Counted from the stretch's first letter, positions 16,966-26,192 are shown. The stretch is DNA of 46,110 nucleotides from Gammaproteobacteria bacterium (GCA_030431985.1 JAUIIB010000020.1:1-46110); one strand, 5' to 3'. The notes: generated by a model not told the origin, from the letters alone. Translations and numbers: made by a program.

Positions 16966-18357
16966 TTATCTACTGCCCTTGCCTACCAGAACAACTTCAA
17001 CTGTAAGTATCAGAATAACAACGTCAAGAAACAGGCTGTGGTTTTTGACGTAATAGAGATCGTATTGCAACTTTTCAACAGCATCTTCAACGGAAGAGCC
17101 ATAAGGATACCTGACCTGCGCCCAGCCGGTTATACCCGGTTTAACGCTGTGTCTCACGCCATAGTATGGGATCTGTGCATTGAGCATATTAACAAAATAA
17201 GGTCGTTCCGGGCGCGGCCCAACAAAGCTCATTTCATTTTTCAATACATTAACAATTTGGGGGAGTTCGTCAATACGCAGTTTACGAATAATATTGCCGA
17301 TTCTCGTGACGCGCGGGTCGTTGGTCGTCGCCCATTGTGGTTGATTATTTTTTTCCGCATTTTTTCGCATGCTGCGAAATTTAAGTACCATGAAGGTTTC
17401 ACCACTTTTTCCGACTCTTTCTTGGCGATAAAACAATGGGAACCCGTCTTCCAGTAAAATGAACAATGCAGCAATTAGCATAATAGGTAGCGTGACCAGC
17501 AACAACGTAAGACTGGCAATGATATCAAAGGTTCGTTTGATTGTTGATCGGAGTAGACTTTGGTCGAATCCGCCACCAAAGACCAGCCAACTGGGATATA
17601 AAGAATCCATTCTAATATGGCCATTTTCCCGTTCAAAAAAGGTGGCGATATCCATGACTCGAATACCGTGCATTTTGCATTCCAACAATTCCTGAATGGG
17701 AAAATATCCTCCTCTTCTCTCTTGTGGAGCGAGAATGATTTCCTCGACGTTATTTTGCTCTGCAAGTGTAAATAAAGAACCCTTATCGGTCATTACCAAA
17801 GAATCCGGAACATGGCAATCTTCACCAGGAAACGGTACAAACCCAATAATTTTGGGTTGGTGGTGCGGCGGTAATTTTCCATACTGACTGATTAAATCTT
17901 GAGCATTTTTTCCGGTACCCAGTACCAATGTGCGTGATTTTAAAATGTCTATGTTAAATCCTTTCGATAAAATTGCTCTGGCAACAAGGATTTCAAGAAA
18001 AGAGAAAATCATGACAAAGAGCAATGCGCCACGCCCTAAGTGGGTCTGAGGAAAAATATAAAAAATCAGTGTCATGATGCCGAAGCACAGCGCTGTAGAT
18101 GGCATAAGACGAAATAATGTTGTATTAAAATCACGCTGTGTTTCGGGAAGGTACATGCCCATGGCGGCCATACTGGATATCATGGCAAAAATAAAAATAC
18201 TGGCTTCGGAAATAGAGTCTTTAGAAAAAAGAAATTCCTGGCCTTCAGTGTACCGTAGGCTGATTCCGCCTATGAACGCAATCAAGAGCAGTAGCGCATC
18301 AATGATAATAATTAATACTGAAATTTTTGGAACATAAAGGTTACTGATTTTAAGCAA
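16966..18357 (-). CDS. XrtA/PEP-CTERM exopolysaccharide initiating sugar transferase (EpsB/WbaP-type)
   Basis: 463-residue polyprenyl-phosphate sugar-1-phosphate transferase. Four N-terminal hydrophobic segments (about 12-33, 48-67, 82-104, 109-128) precede a Rossmann-like central domain (RTLVLGTGKNAQDLI). The C-terminal bacterial sugar transferase domain (about 265-463) has its re-entrant hydrophobic helix (FDIIASLTLLLVTLPIMLI) and catalytic motifs FYRQERVG, VLKFRSM, RKLRIDELPQ and FVGPRPERP. It should start exopolysaccharide repeat-unit synthesis on undecaprenyl phosphate at the inner membrane. The start is an uncommon TTG at 18355-18357, supported by GGAGAG seven bases upstream; no better in-frame ATG lies upstream. 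It is first in the minus-strand XrtA group. No polymerase, flippase or further glycosyltransferases follow in this window. Confidence 0.9.
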   Translation of the reverse strand: MLKISNLYVPKISVLIIIIDALLLLIAFIGGISLRYTEGQEFLFSKDSISEASIFIFAMISSMAAMGMYLPETQRDFNTTLFRLMPSTALCFGIMTLIFYIFPQTHLGRGALLFVMIFSFLEILVARAILSKGFNIDILKSRTLVLGTGKNAQDLISQYGKLPPHHQPKIIGFVPFPGEDCHVPDSLVMTDKGSLFTLAEQNNVEEIILAPQERRGGYFPIQELLECKMHGIRVMDIATFFERENGHIRMDSLYPSWLVFGGGFDQSLLRSTIKRTFDIIASLTLLLVTLPIMLIAALFILLEDGFPLFYRQERVGKSGETFMVLKFRSMRKNAEKNNQPQWATTNDPRVTRIGNIIRKLRIDELPQIVNVLKNEMSFVGPRPERPYFVNMLNAQIPYYGVRHSVKPGITGWAQVRYPYGSSVEDAVEKLQYDLYYVKNHSLFLDVVILILTVEVVLVGKGSR

Positions 18358-18544
18358 TTTTTCTCTCCAGCTATCCTTAAGACTTTGAGTTTAAAATGCA
18401 ATAATATTGTTTTGATGTCAATAAATCATAGAAATTCTTTATTATAATTCAAGTATCTAAGTCATTATCATGACAAATAATGCAGTTTACCGAAGAATAA
18501 TGTAATTTATTATAAACAGAATTATAAGATGCATATGTAGCGAT

Positions 18545-18560
18545 ACCTATTTAAATAGGT
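18545..18560. repeat. 16-bp perfect palindrome in the divergent intergenic region
   Basis: ACCTATTTAAATAGGT reads the same on both strands and lies in the 286-bp region between the divergent sugar transferase and ABC transporter genes. It has the size of a dimeric regulator site, but AT-rich sequence makes a chance origin possible. Confidence 0.4.
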
Positions 18561-18643
18561 TATTTCAGCTGATTTTGCTCGTTATTTGGATTTTGTTTCT
18601 GAGATTAGGGTTGTTAAATAAACGGAGTATGCTAATTTTCTAA

Positions 18644-19309
18644 ATGTTGGAGTTGCGTGATATTAGTAAAGGTTATGGGGGAAACCGTCCCATTTTATCT
18701 CATCTGACATATACACTCAAAACCGGTGCATATGTAGCAATTATGGGTGAATCCGGTGTCGGCAAGTCGACATTACTTAATCTGATTGCCGGTTTGGATA
18801 CTCCCGACTCTGGAGATGTGTTGATTGACGGAGTGGCGATTTCAGAACTTGATGATCCTGCTGCGACAGTTTTTCGGCGTAAAACATTAGGTTTTATTTT
18901 TCAGGCATTTCATCTCTTACCGCATTTGACCTTGAGTCAAAATATTGCATTACCACTCATGCTGAATGGTTTGCCTTTACATCGCGTAAAACAACTATTG
19001 GTTCAGGTGGGGTTGCAGAATCGGGAAAATCATTTTCCTCATCAATTATCGGGCGGTGAGTCTCAACGAGTAGCTGTTGCGCGGGCACTGGCTCATCGTC
19101 CAAGGCTCGTGCTTGCCGATGAACCGACCGGTAATCTCGATCCAGATACGGCGACTGAGATTTTGCAACTGATACGAAGCGAAATTAAAAGTAATGATGC
19201 GTCAGGAATACTGGTTACTCACTCCCATATGGCAGCTGCAACGGCCGATGTGGTGCTTGTGCTAACTAAGCAGGGCTTGCGTCCATCAGAAGCATTTCAT
19301 ACCGTATGA
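18644..19309 (+). CDS. ABC transporter ATP-binding protein (LolD/MacB-type)
   Basis: 221-residue ATPase of the MacB/LolD subclass that powers FtsX-type permeases. Walker A is GESGVGKS (35-42), the Q-loop is in FIFQAFHLLP, the ABC signature is LSGGESQR (135-142), Walker B is LVLADEP (155-161), and the switch histidine is H193. All ATPase motifs are intact. It overlaps the permease gene by 4 bp (ATGA). The linked permease and AttH-like protein point to export or handling of an envelope lipid or hydrophobic compound rather than classical LolCDE lipoprotein sorting, since LolC/E are absent. GGAG lies rather far (16 bases) from the ATG. Confidence 0.9.
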   Translation: MLELRDISKGYGGNRPILSHLTYTLKTGAYVAIMGESGVGKSTLLNLIAGLDTPDSGDVLIDGVAISELDDPAATVFRRKTLGFIFQAFHLLPHLTLSQNIALPLMLNGLPLHRVKQLLVQVGLQNRENHFPHQLSGGESQRVAVARALAHRPRLVLADEPTGNLDPDTATEILQLIRSEIKSNDASGILVTHSHMAAATADVVLVLTKQGLRPSEAFHTV

Positions 19310-21867
19310 AAGTATTGGCCTTATCCTGTTGGCTACTGGTAGGGGAATGGCGCGCACGCTTTATGCAGATTAGTGTGGTAATCATGGCAATTGCATTGGG
19401 TGTTGCACTTGGTTTTGCAATTCATTTAGTGATTGATGCGGCATTTAATGAATTTTCAGCGGCAAGTAAAAATTTGTCAGGACAATCCGATTTTCAGGTA
19501 TATGGCAAACAGCGCTATTTTGACGAATCGGTTTATCCAGAACTGGCCAAGTATGAGGGTGTCGATCTCGCTAACCCTGTACTTGAATTCACGGTGTCTG
19601 TACCGGCCGAGTACCGAGGGGAGGGTGATCACCCGCTAAAAATACTGGGTATCGATATGTTTCGGGCGGCAGACATGTCTTTGGATTTGCTCGGAATATC
19701 GGTCGATGACCAGCAGATGGATGGTTTGTCAGATGATGCGATTTTTCTTTCTCCGGCTGCAATGGAATGGTTACGGGTCAAGCCGGGAGACATGCTGCAA
19801 CTAAATGTGGGCACGCAACCACTCGTACTACGTATTGCCGGGGGGGTTACACGTGCACGTGTCGGACAAAGAGTTGCGGTTATGGATATTGGTGCGGCGC
19901 AGTGGCGTTTTAACTATTTGGGCGTGTTGTCCCGTGTTGATCTAAAGCTTGGGGTTGGTATTCATCGTGCGGCATTCAAGGAAAAATTGGAGCAGGATCT
20001 GGGCGAGTATTTTTATGTCGCAGAAATAGCTGATCAGGAAACGCGTGTAGCCAGTATGTCGCGTGCTTACCGGGTCAATCTGAATATGTTGTCGCTGGTA
20101 GCGCTATTTACCGGCTCATTTCTGGTATTTTCCACTCAAGCGCTGTCAATAACCCGTCGCCAGGGACAATTTGCTTTGTTGCGGGTATTAGGCTTTACAC
20201 AACAGCAACTACTACGGCAGATTATTATAGAAGGTATCGCTCTGGGTGTAATCGGTTCTTTAGTAGGATTGCTTCTAGGATATGGGCTTGCCGAATTGGT
20301 GATTCAATTGTTTGACGGAGACCTTGGCAGCAGTTTTTTTCCGAGTATACAACCGAGTCTTCATTTCGATTTGTATGCGGGGTTGTTTTACTTTGTGATT
20401 GGATTGAGTGTGACTGTATTTGGCAGTATGTTGCCAGCGAGGAGCATGTTGCGGATGAATCCAACTGAAGGGTTGAAATCAGGCAATGTAAATCGTGCGA
20501 TTGAGCGTATTTCAATGCCCTGGCTCGCAGTGATTTGCCTCATAATTGCGATATTTTTGGTGCAATTGCCGTCAATAGATGAGCTGCCAGTGTTTGGGTA
20601 TTTAGCAATCGCATTGCTGCTCATTGGCGGTATCGGTTTAATGCCGTATTTAGTAGCAAAGTTTTTTACTTTTGTGTTGTGCTCGATTACCGGAATATTT
20701 GGCTATGAAAGATTGCATACAACAACAATGATGGCGCTAGTACGGTTGGCCAATATACCGGGTCAGGCTTCGATTGCGTTAAGTGGCGTATTGGTAAGTT
20801 TTAGCCTAATGGTGGCGATGGCAATTATGGTGCTGAGTTTTCGTATATCGGTAAGCGACTGGTTGGAACATGTATTGCCTGCGGATTTTTATGTGCGTGC
20901 GGCAGATAGCGGCGTGGCGGGTGGTTTTGAGAGGGATGAGCAGAAAGCGATAAATGAATTGTCGGAATTTTTACGTGTTGATTTTTTGCGTTATCAGCAA
21001 TTGGTTCTGGATCCCGAGCGGCCGGAAATAACCTTAATTGCGCGGCATGTTGATATGTCAGATGTACGAAAAACATTGCCGATCGTTGGAGAAATTATCG
21101 CTTCAGATCAGTGGTCTGGAAATGAAAGACCGGTGTGGGTGTCTGAAGCAATGGTTGATTTATATGGCTATACGGTTGGTAAACAGATCATGATTCCACT
21201 TGGGGGCGCTTTGTATCCATTTGTCGTTGCCGGTATCTGGCGCGATTATGGTCGTCAGTTTGGTGCTATTCAGATACAGTTGTCTGATTATCAGCAACTA
21301 TCAGATGATTGGAGCGTGAACACCGCTGCGTTGTGGATGCAATCGAACATTACGGTAAATGACGCCAATACCGCGTTACAACAGCTAACGTTTGGTAATA
21401 CGCTGGAAATTATGCAGTCAAAAGCGATTCGTGATAACAGTTTGAAGATTTTTGATCGCAGTTTTGCGGTCACCTATCTGTTGGAAATGATTGCCGTAGT
21501 AATAGGGTTGCTAGGCGTAGCGGCCAGCTTTTCAGCGCAAATGTTGGCCCGAACCAGTGAATTTGGTATGTTGCGCCATATTGGGGTTACGCGCAGTCAG
21601 ATCTTGGTTTTGTTGACCACAGAAAGCTGTTTATTAACAGTGTTGGGGGTTGTGCTTGGGTTTGTACTTGGATGGAGTATTAGTCTGATATTGATATTTA
21701 TTATTAATCCGCAATCGTTTCACTGGACTATGCAACTTTATATGCCGTGGGGGTGGTTGATGTTGATAGCTGGTATCATGCTGGTTTCGGCGTCAGTTAC
21801 AGCTTTGATTGCGGGACGCAGCGCAATCTCAGGTAATGCTGTTCGTGCAGTCCGGGAGGACTGGTAA
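19306..21867 (+). CDS. FtsX-like ABC transporter permease, duplicated
   Basis: 853-residue inner-membrane permease with two FtsX-type modules. TM1 is at about 17-38, then a large periplasmic MacB-like domain (to about 255), a three-TM FtsX module (about 260-375), a middle pair of hydrophobic segments (about 405-465 and 490-515), a second periplasmic domain, and a final three-TM module (about 725-845) with the repeat of the LLRxxGxTxxQ motif (ALLRVLGFTQQQL and GMLRHIGVTRSQI). This architecture matches the COG0577-type permeases that pair with AttH proteins. It overlaps both neighbours (4 bp with the ATPase, 1 bp with the AttH-like gene), so all three are one translational unit. Substrate unknown. 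Confidence 0.88.
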   Translation: MKVLALSCWLLVGEWRARFMQISVVIMAIALGVALGFAIHLVIDAAFNEFSAASKNLSGQSDFQVYGKQRYFDESVYPELAKYEGVDLANPVLEFTVSVPAEYRGEGDHPLKILGIDMFRAADMSLDLLGISVDDQQMDGLSDDAIFLSPAAMEWLRVKPGDMLQLNVGTQPLVLRIAGGVTRARVGQRVAVMDIGAAQWRFNYLGVLSRVDLKLGVGIHRAAFKEKLEQDLGEYFYVAEIADQETRVASMSRAYRVNLNMLSLVALFTGSFLVFSTQALSITRRQGQFALLRVLGFTQQQLLRQIIIEGIALGVIGSLVGLLLGYGLAELVIQLFDGDLGSSFFPSIQPSLHFDLYAGLFYFVIGLSVTVFGSMLPARSMLRMNPTEGLKSGNVNRAIERISMPWLAVICLIIAIFLVQLPSIDELPVFGYLAIALLLIGGIGLMPYLVAKFFTFVLCSITGIFGYERLHTTTMMALVRLANIPGQASIALSGVLVSFSLMVAMAIMVLSFRISVSDWLEHVLPADFYVRAADSGVAGGFERDEQKAINELSEFLRVDFLRYQQLVLDPERPEITLIARHVDMSDVRKTLPIVGEIIASDQWSGNERPVWVSEAMVDLYGYTVGKQIMIPLGGALYPFVVAGIWRDYGRQFGAIQIQLSDYQQLSDDWSVNTAALWMQSNITVNDANTALQQLTFGNTLEIMQSKAIRDNSLKIFDRSFAVTYLLEMIAVVIGLLGVAASFSAQMLARTSEFGMLRHIGVTRSQILVLLTTESCLLTVLGVVLGFVLGWSISLILIFIINPQSFHWTMQLYMPWGWLMLIAGIMLVSASVTALIAGRSAISGNAVRAVREDW

Positions 21868-22970
21868 TGCTCAAGCGATTTTGTCAGTACAACCTGAGAA
21901 TTGTAGCGTTGGGAGTATTTTCCTGGTCGGCGCTATTGTCGTCTGCATTGTTTGCGGAGAATCAGCGTTTTGCCCAGGTGTCACCTGAATATACATTGCT
22001 ATTTCCTAGGGATTATGGCGCACATCCCGATTTTCGTATTGAATGGTGGTATGTTACGGGCTGGCTTGAGACGACCGATAACCAAGAGCTTGGTTTTCAA
22101 GTGACTTTTTTTCGCACCGCTACCGGTTATCATTCAGATAATCCAAGTCGTTTTGCGCCGAAGCAGTTGATTATTGCGCATGCAGCATTGTCAGATCCTG
22201 CGCTGGGTCGACTTATCTATGATGAAAAAACCATGCGTTCAGGGTTTGGTTTAGCATATGCCCGTGAGGGAAACACGGATGTAAAGCTGGATAATTGGTA
22301 TTTGTTGCGTGAATCAGACGGACGCTATGTTACGGAGATTCATGCCGAAAATTTTGCCTTTAACTTATCACTGATGCCGACCCAGGCAATTTTATTGCAG
22401 GGAGAAAACGGCTTTTCGCGTAAAGGGCCTGAAATAAACCAAGCGAGTTATTATTACAGTGAACCGCAACTCAAGGTTCTCGGTAAGGTAGTACACCGAG
22501 GTAAAACACTGGAAGTCCGCGGTCATGCTTGGCTAGATCATGAGTGGTCATCTGAAATTTTGGACCGGCGTGCCGAAGGATGGGATTGGGTGAGTGTTAA
22601 TCTCAATGATGGGTCGTCGCTAATGGTTTTTCAAATACGTAGTAAAACAGGCGGCAAACTATGGGCAAATGCTACACGCCGGGATGCAAAAGGGCGCGTC
22701 ACGTACTTTCGATCGGATCAGGTCGAGTTTAGTCCAAAACGTACTTGGAAGTCTCCTCATACAAAGGCAGTTTACCCGGTCGAGATGCGTGTGCGGGTTG
22801 GTGATACAGAATGGCGATTGGTGCCTTTGTTAGATGATCAGGAGCTAGATGCCCGAAGCTCGACACGTGCGGTTTACTGGGAGGGCGCTGTTACAGTTTT
22901 TCAGGATCGGAGGCGCGTTGGACGCGGTTATCTAGAGTTAACCGGTTATGTACAGCCACTAAAATTGTGA
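21867..22970 (+). CDS. AttH-like (lipocalin-like/CrtC-family) secreted protein
   Basis: 367 residues with a signal peptide (core about 12-30, ending ALFA). The mature protein starts with the family hallmark DYGAHPDFRIEWWYVTGWL, followed by GFQVTFFR, QLIIAHAALSD and a second-half HAWLDHEWSSE...GWDWVSVNL segment, which define the AttH/carotenoid 1,2-hydratase-like double lipocalin fold. AttH proteins are widely linked with an ABC ATPase and FtsX-type permease exactly as here, probably binding a hydrophobic substrate in the periplasm. No enzymatic activity can be claimed. Its ATG uses the last bases of the permease stop region (TAATG). Confidence 0.87.
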   Translation: MLKRFCQYNLRIVALGVFSWSALLSSALFAENQRFAQVSPEYTLLFPRDYGAHPDFRIEWWYVTGWLETTDNQELGFQVTFFRTATGYHSDNPSRFAPKQLIIAHAALSDPALGRLIYDEKTMRSGFGLAYAREGNTDVKLDNWYLLRESDGRYVTEIHAENFAFNLSLMPTQAILLQGENGFSRKGPEINQASYYYSEPQLKVLGKVVHRGKTLEVRGHAWLDHEWSSEILDRRAEGWDWVSVNLNDGSSLMVFQIRSKTGGKLWANATRRDAKGRVTYFRSDQVEFSPKRTWKSPHTKAVYPVEMRVRVGDTEWRLVPLLDDQELDARSSTRAVYWEGAVTVFQDRRRVGRGYLELTGYVQPLKL

Positions 22971-23248
22971 AATTAAATATAATTACCACTAGGCATAGTT
23001 TGTTCAAAGAATTATTATACGAATTGATAGTTAAATATTAAAAAAGGGCTATTATTTATTGTTTTTTAAAGTATGAATGGATATCGAAACTATTAAAATT
23101 AGGAACTATACTGCCGAAATTATTTTTATAAAAATGCAGGTGGCGGTTTTTACGGCATGTCATTAAAGTAATGATATTACCAATATTAAGAGACGGCTGT
23201 GTGTTGGGCAGGACGTTGCTAATTTGTCGTGCAGTAGTATAAGAGGAA

Positions 23249-24466
23249 ATGAATTCCATGTTTGATTTGAAGCTTACCGAAAAAAAAGAATGTATTCTTT
23301 TAGTCGCATTGTTGTGTGTATCATTAATCGGTAATGTAGAAGCAAATCCCCGCTACGCTGCAATAGTCATTCATGCAGATACAGGAAAAGTGTTGCACGA
23401 AAGTCATGCTGACGCCAGTCGCTATCCTGCTTCACTAACAAAAATGATGACGCTATATTTGTTATTTGAGGCGCTGGAACAAGGTAAAATGGCGCTGAAT
23501 ACGCGTATGCCTGTGTCTTTACGTGCGGCATCGATGCCGCAGACAAATATCGGTTTGAGGTCGGGACAAAAATTAAGAGTCCGCGATGCAATTCAGGCGC
23601 TTATCGTACGTTCGGCAAATGATGTTGCAGTAGTTGTTGCCGAATCCCTGGGTCAAACCGAAAGTAATTTTGGCCGGATAATGACTAAAAAAGCGCGTAA
23701 ATTGGGCATGTCAGCGACTGTATTTCGGAATGCTTCAGGACTGCCAAATAGAGCCCAGAAAACAACAGCGAGGGATATGGTCAAGTTATCCTCGCGGTTG
23801 ATGAAAGACTTTCCGCAGTATTATCATTATTTCTCTACGCAGACTTTCACTTATAGAGGAAGAACATATTATAGTCATAATCGGATGGTGCGCAGCATAC
23901 CTGAGGTAGACGGGCTAAAAACGGGTTATATTCGGGCCTCAGGATTCAATGTGGCGACTTCCGCAAAGCGTGGCAACTATAGAGTTGTTGGTGTGGTTAT
24001 GGGTGGACGAACGGCTGCATCCCGGGATCGGCAAATGGCACAGCTGCTAGATCGGGGTTTTAAAACAGCAATTGCGAAACGGCTGGCTGAAAAAATAATT
24101 GTTAATGCGCCAGTACCAAGTACTAAGCCAACCATTTTAATGAAACCAGAACCTGATCCTGCTGCCATATTGCGGGGTGAATTATCCGAGGTAAGTACGC
24201 TTGTTCAACCCGTAGTTACTCGTATGGAAAAAGACAAATGGGCAGTTCAAATAGGCTCATATCACGAGTCTGAGCGGGCGCATGCGCAGGCTGAAGTTGC
24301 CACCCGTTGGGTTTCAGGTCAAGTTTCAATTGTTGAGGTGGAAATCAGTAATCGTACATTTTATAGGGCGTTACTGGTGGGGTTGCAGAAAAAACAAGCG
24401 CAAAATGCATGTCAAAGCTTGTCACGTCAGGGATTAGATTGCATGGTTGTTCGATCGCATGGTTAG
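23249..24466 (+). CDS. D-alanyl-D-alanine carboxypeptidase with C-terminal SPOR domain
   Basis: Penicillin-binding serine peptidase of the S11 family (DacA/PBP5-7-like), acting on peptidoglycan in the periplasm. A signal peptide covers about residues 15-32. The three catalytic motifs are intact: S62-x-x-K65 (SLTK), S122-A-N124 (SAND) and K224-T-G226. After a proline-rich linker (PVPSTKPTILMKPEPDP), the C-terminal part from about residue 325 (KWAVQIGSYHESERAHAQ...FYRALLVGL) is a SPOR domain, which binds denuded glycan strands and would target the enzyme to the septum. The usual PBP5 beta-sandwich domain and amphipathic anchor helix are missing, so SPOR replaces the membrane anchor. Met4 (base 23258), ten bases after AGAGG, may be the real start. 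Confidence 0.9.
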   Translation: MNSMFDLKLTEKKECILLVALLCVSLIGNVEANPRYAAIVIHADTGKVLHESHADASRYPASLTKMMTLYLLFEALEQGKMALNTRMPVSLRAASMPQTNIGLRSGQKLRVRDAIQALIVRSANDVAVVVAESLGQTESNFGRIMTKKARKLGMSATVFRNASGLPNRAQKTTARDMVKLSSRLMKDFPQYYHYFSTQTFTYRGRTYYSHNRMVRSIPEVDGLKTGYIRASGFNVATSAKRGNYRVVGVVMGGRTAASRDRQMAQLLDRGFKTAIAKRLAEKIIVNAPVPSTKPTILMKPEPDPAAILRGELSEVSTLVQPVVTRMEKDKWAVQIGSYHESERAHAQAEVATRWVSGQVSIVEVEISNRTFYRALLVGLQKKQAQNACQSLSRQGLDCMVVRSHG

Positions 24467-24716
24467 TCCTTTTGCGCTGTATCGTTCTGTATTGAGTAAG
24501 TGCATGTCTATGGGATTTGTTCTATATCTTTCTTATACCAGTTCACGTGCGTGATTAAATTCATAAATAAAACATTTATTTTCAGTTCATTTTAATAAGC
24601 TTCCACACTGTTTATTAAATACATTTCGGTATATCAGCGGGAAAATTGTAATTGTTATAGGTGCAACTGTCGTTGTACTTTCTGTGATATTTCATCGATA
24701 GAATTAGGGATTGTAT

Positions 24717-25607
24717 ATGGATCGGCGCGATAAAAAATTGCTTGTTCCGACTGTTTCTTCGGATAATTCACAAAAAAAGCCGCATTATATTGCCTATACT
24801 GATTGGGGGGATGTCAGTAATACACGTGTTGTTATTTGTGTTCATGGCCTAACACGTAATTGCAGGGATTTTGACAATCTGGCTTCTAGTTTGTCATCAC
24901 ATTACCGCGTTATTTGTCCTGACGTCGTTGGGCGAGGCCAGAGTGACTGGCTCGAGGACGAGAAGGATTATGATTATTATCCCGTGTATCTTTCCGATGC
25001 GGCGATGCTTATAAAACATATTCGAAGTCAATATGGTTTGCCGATAACAGTAGACTGGGTTGGTATTTCCATGGGTGGGTTGATTGGAATGATGACAGCC
25101 TTGAACTGTGAAATTGAAATTCGTAGGTTGGTTATGAGCGATATTGGGCCTTTGATTCCTATGACGGCGCTAAGAAGAATGTCGGAATATGTTGGGAAAC
25201 CAGTTTGTTTTAGTGATCTCCATGAGCTTGAAACATACATTCGCAGAATATCTGCGTCCTTTGGCCCTTTAACTGATGCGCAATGGCATCATTTGACGAT
25301 ACATAGTGGACGATTATTAGGTAACGGTAAATACGCATTTTGTTACGACCCTAAAATTTCTGTCAGTTTTAAAGAGCATATTCTCATGGGGGATATTGAT
25401 CTGTGGCAATACTGGGATATGTTGAAGACGCCCACACTGGTAATTAGAGGAACTGAGTCCGATGTTTTACTTGCAGAAACCGCGATAGAAATGCAACAGC
25501 GTGGTCCTCAGGCAACAGTTGTAGAATTGTCTGGTATTGGGCATGCGCCCATATTATTAGATCAGCAACAAATTACAATTGTAAAAAATTTTTTAACAGA
25601 TTCTTAA
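24717..25607 (+). CDS. alpha/beta hydrolase
   Basis: 296-residue cytoplasmic alpha/beta-hydrolase-fold protein. The oxyanion-hole motif is CVHGLTRN (41-48), the nucleophile elbow is GISMGG with S118, a candidate acid lies in RGTESDVLL, and the catalytic histidine in GIGHAP near the C-terminus. The start ATG at 24717 is preferred over the upstream in-frame TTG at 24711 because AGGGA lies six bases before the ATG. It stands alone between the carboxypeptidase and the ComEA-like gene. The substrate cannot be told; esterases, haloalkane dehalogenase relatives and C-C hydrolases share these motifs. Confidence 0.82.
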   Translation: MDRRDKKLLVPTVSSDNSQKKPHYIAYTDWGDVSNTRVVICVHGLTRNCRDFDNLASSLSSHYRVICPDVVGRGQSDWLEDEKDYDYYPVYLSDAAMLIKHIRSQYGLPITVDWVGISMGGLIGMMTALNCEIEIRRLVMSDIGPLIPMTALRRMSEYVGKPVCFSDLHELETYIRRISASFGPLTDAQWHHLTIHSGRLLGNGKYAFCYDPKISVSFKEHILMGDIDLWQYWDMLKTPTLVIRGTESDVLLAETAIEMQQRGPQATVVELSGIGHAPILLDQQQITIVKNFLTDS

Positions 25608-25838
25608 AAGGTACCAATTCCAACAATTCAAAAAATAGTGTTGATTTCTGAAATCCCGTTTAGACGATTTCATTCTTAAATATACTGAATGAAGAGAAAT
25701 TATGTCCGATATTAATCATGTCTTAAAGCATGGCTATTTTGTAGTTTTGCCTAAGACCTATATTAAAGGGAGCATGTGCTGAGTCGTTAGCGACAAGGCT
25801 TGTTCATTTATTCTTTATCTTATTTTGGAGAATTATTA

Positions 25839-26138
25839 ATGAAATCATTATTTACCGGCATCATCGTTGCATTTTTTATATTTGCTGGCCCGACGTATGC
25901 AGAGGTCAATATTAATACTGCAACACAAGCTGAACTTGAAACATTGCCTGGTATTGGACCAGCCAAGGCTAGGGCGATTGTTGAGTATCGAGATGCAAAT
26001 GGAAAGTTTGTTTCTGTTGATGGCTTGAGTGATGTTGATGGTGTTGGTCAAGGTACTATGAAGCAGCTGCGTAACAGTATCACAGTTAATGATATGACAA
26101 ACCCTGAAACTAAATCAGCTATGGTTCATCAAGAATAA
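25839..26138 (+). CDS. ComEA-like helix-hairpin-helix periplasmic DNA-binding protein
   Basis: 99 residues: a signal peptide (MKSLFTGIIVAFFIFAG...YA) then a double helix-hairpin-helix unit, VNINTATQAELETLPGIG followed by a second hairpin around GLSDVDGVGQGTMKQLR. These are the hallmarks of ComEA, which binds incoming double-stranded DNA in natural transformation. The start is the ATG at 25839, seven bases after GGAG; a longer frame from 25800 would add an unlikely extension. In Gram-negatives many such short proteins exist without proven competence function. A strong terminator follows within 20 bp, so it is a single-gene unit. Confidence 0.85.
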   Translation: MKSLFTGIIVAFFIFAGPTYAEVNINTATQAELETLPGIGPAKARAIVEYRDANGKFVSVDGLSDVDGVGQGTMKQLRNSITVNDMTNPETKSAMVHQE

Positions 26139-26156
26139 GCGTTGAGCCGCTGCAAT

Positions 26157-26192
26157 AAGCCCTCTGGTAATCCACGACCAGAGGGCTTTTTT
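26157..26192 (+). terminator. rho-independent terminator after the ComEA-like gene
   Basis: A 12-bp perfect stem (AAGCCCTCTGGT paired with ACCAGAGGGCTT) with an 8-nt loop ends in a run of T at 26187-26192. Confidence 0.92.

Noticed and set aside
18629..18643. Mini-frame ATG-CTA-ATT-TTC-TAA abutting the ABC ATPase start
   Set aside because: The GGAG is only one base from its ATG, so translation is doubtful. Four codons cannot be judged.
14542..18643. Sigma-54 promoters for the XrtA island
   Set aside because: Inspection of the prsR-prsK gap and of the region before the sugar transferase found no GG-N10-GC element in the right orientation; absence by eye is not proof.
23041..23090. A-run and T-run that could pair after the AttH-like gene
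   Set aside because: The stem is A-T only and the loop is long, so not a credible terminator.
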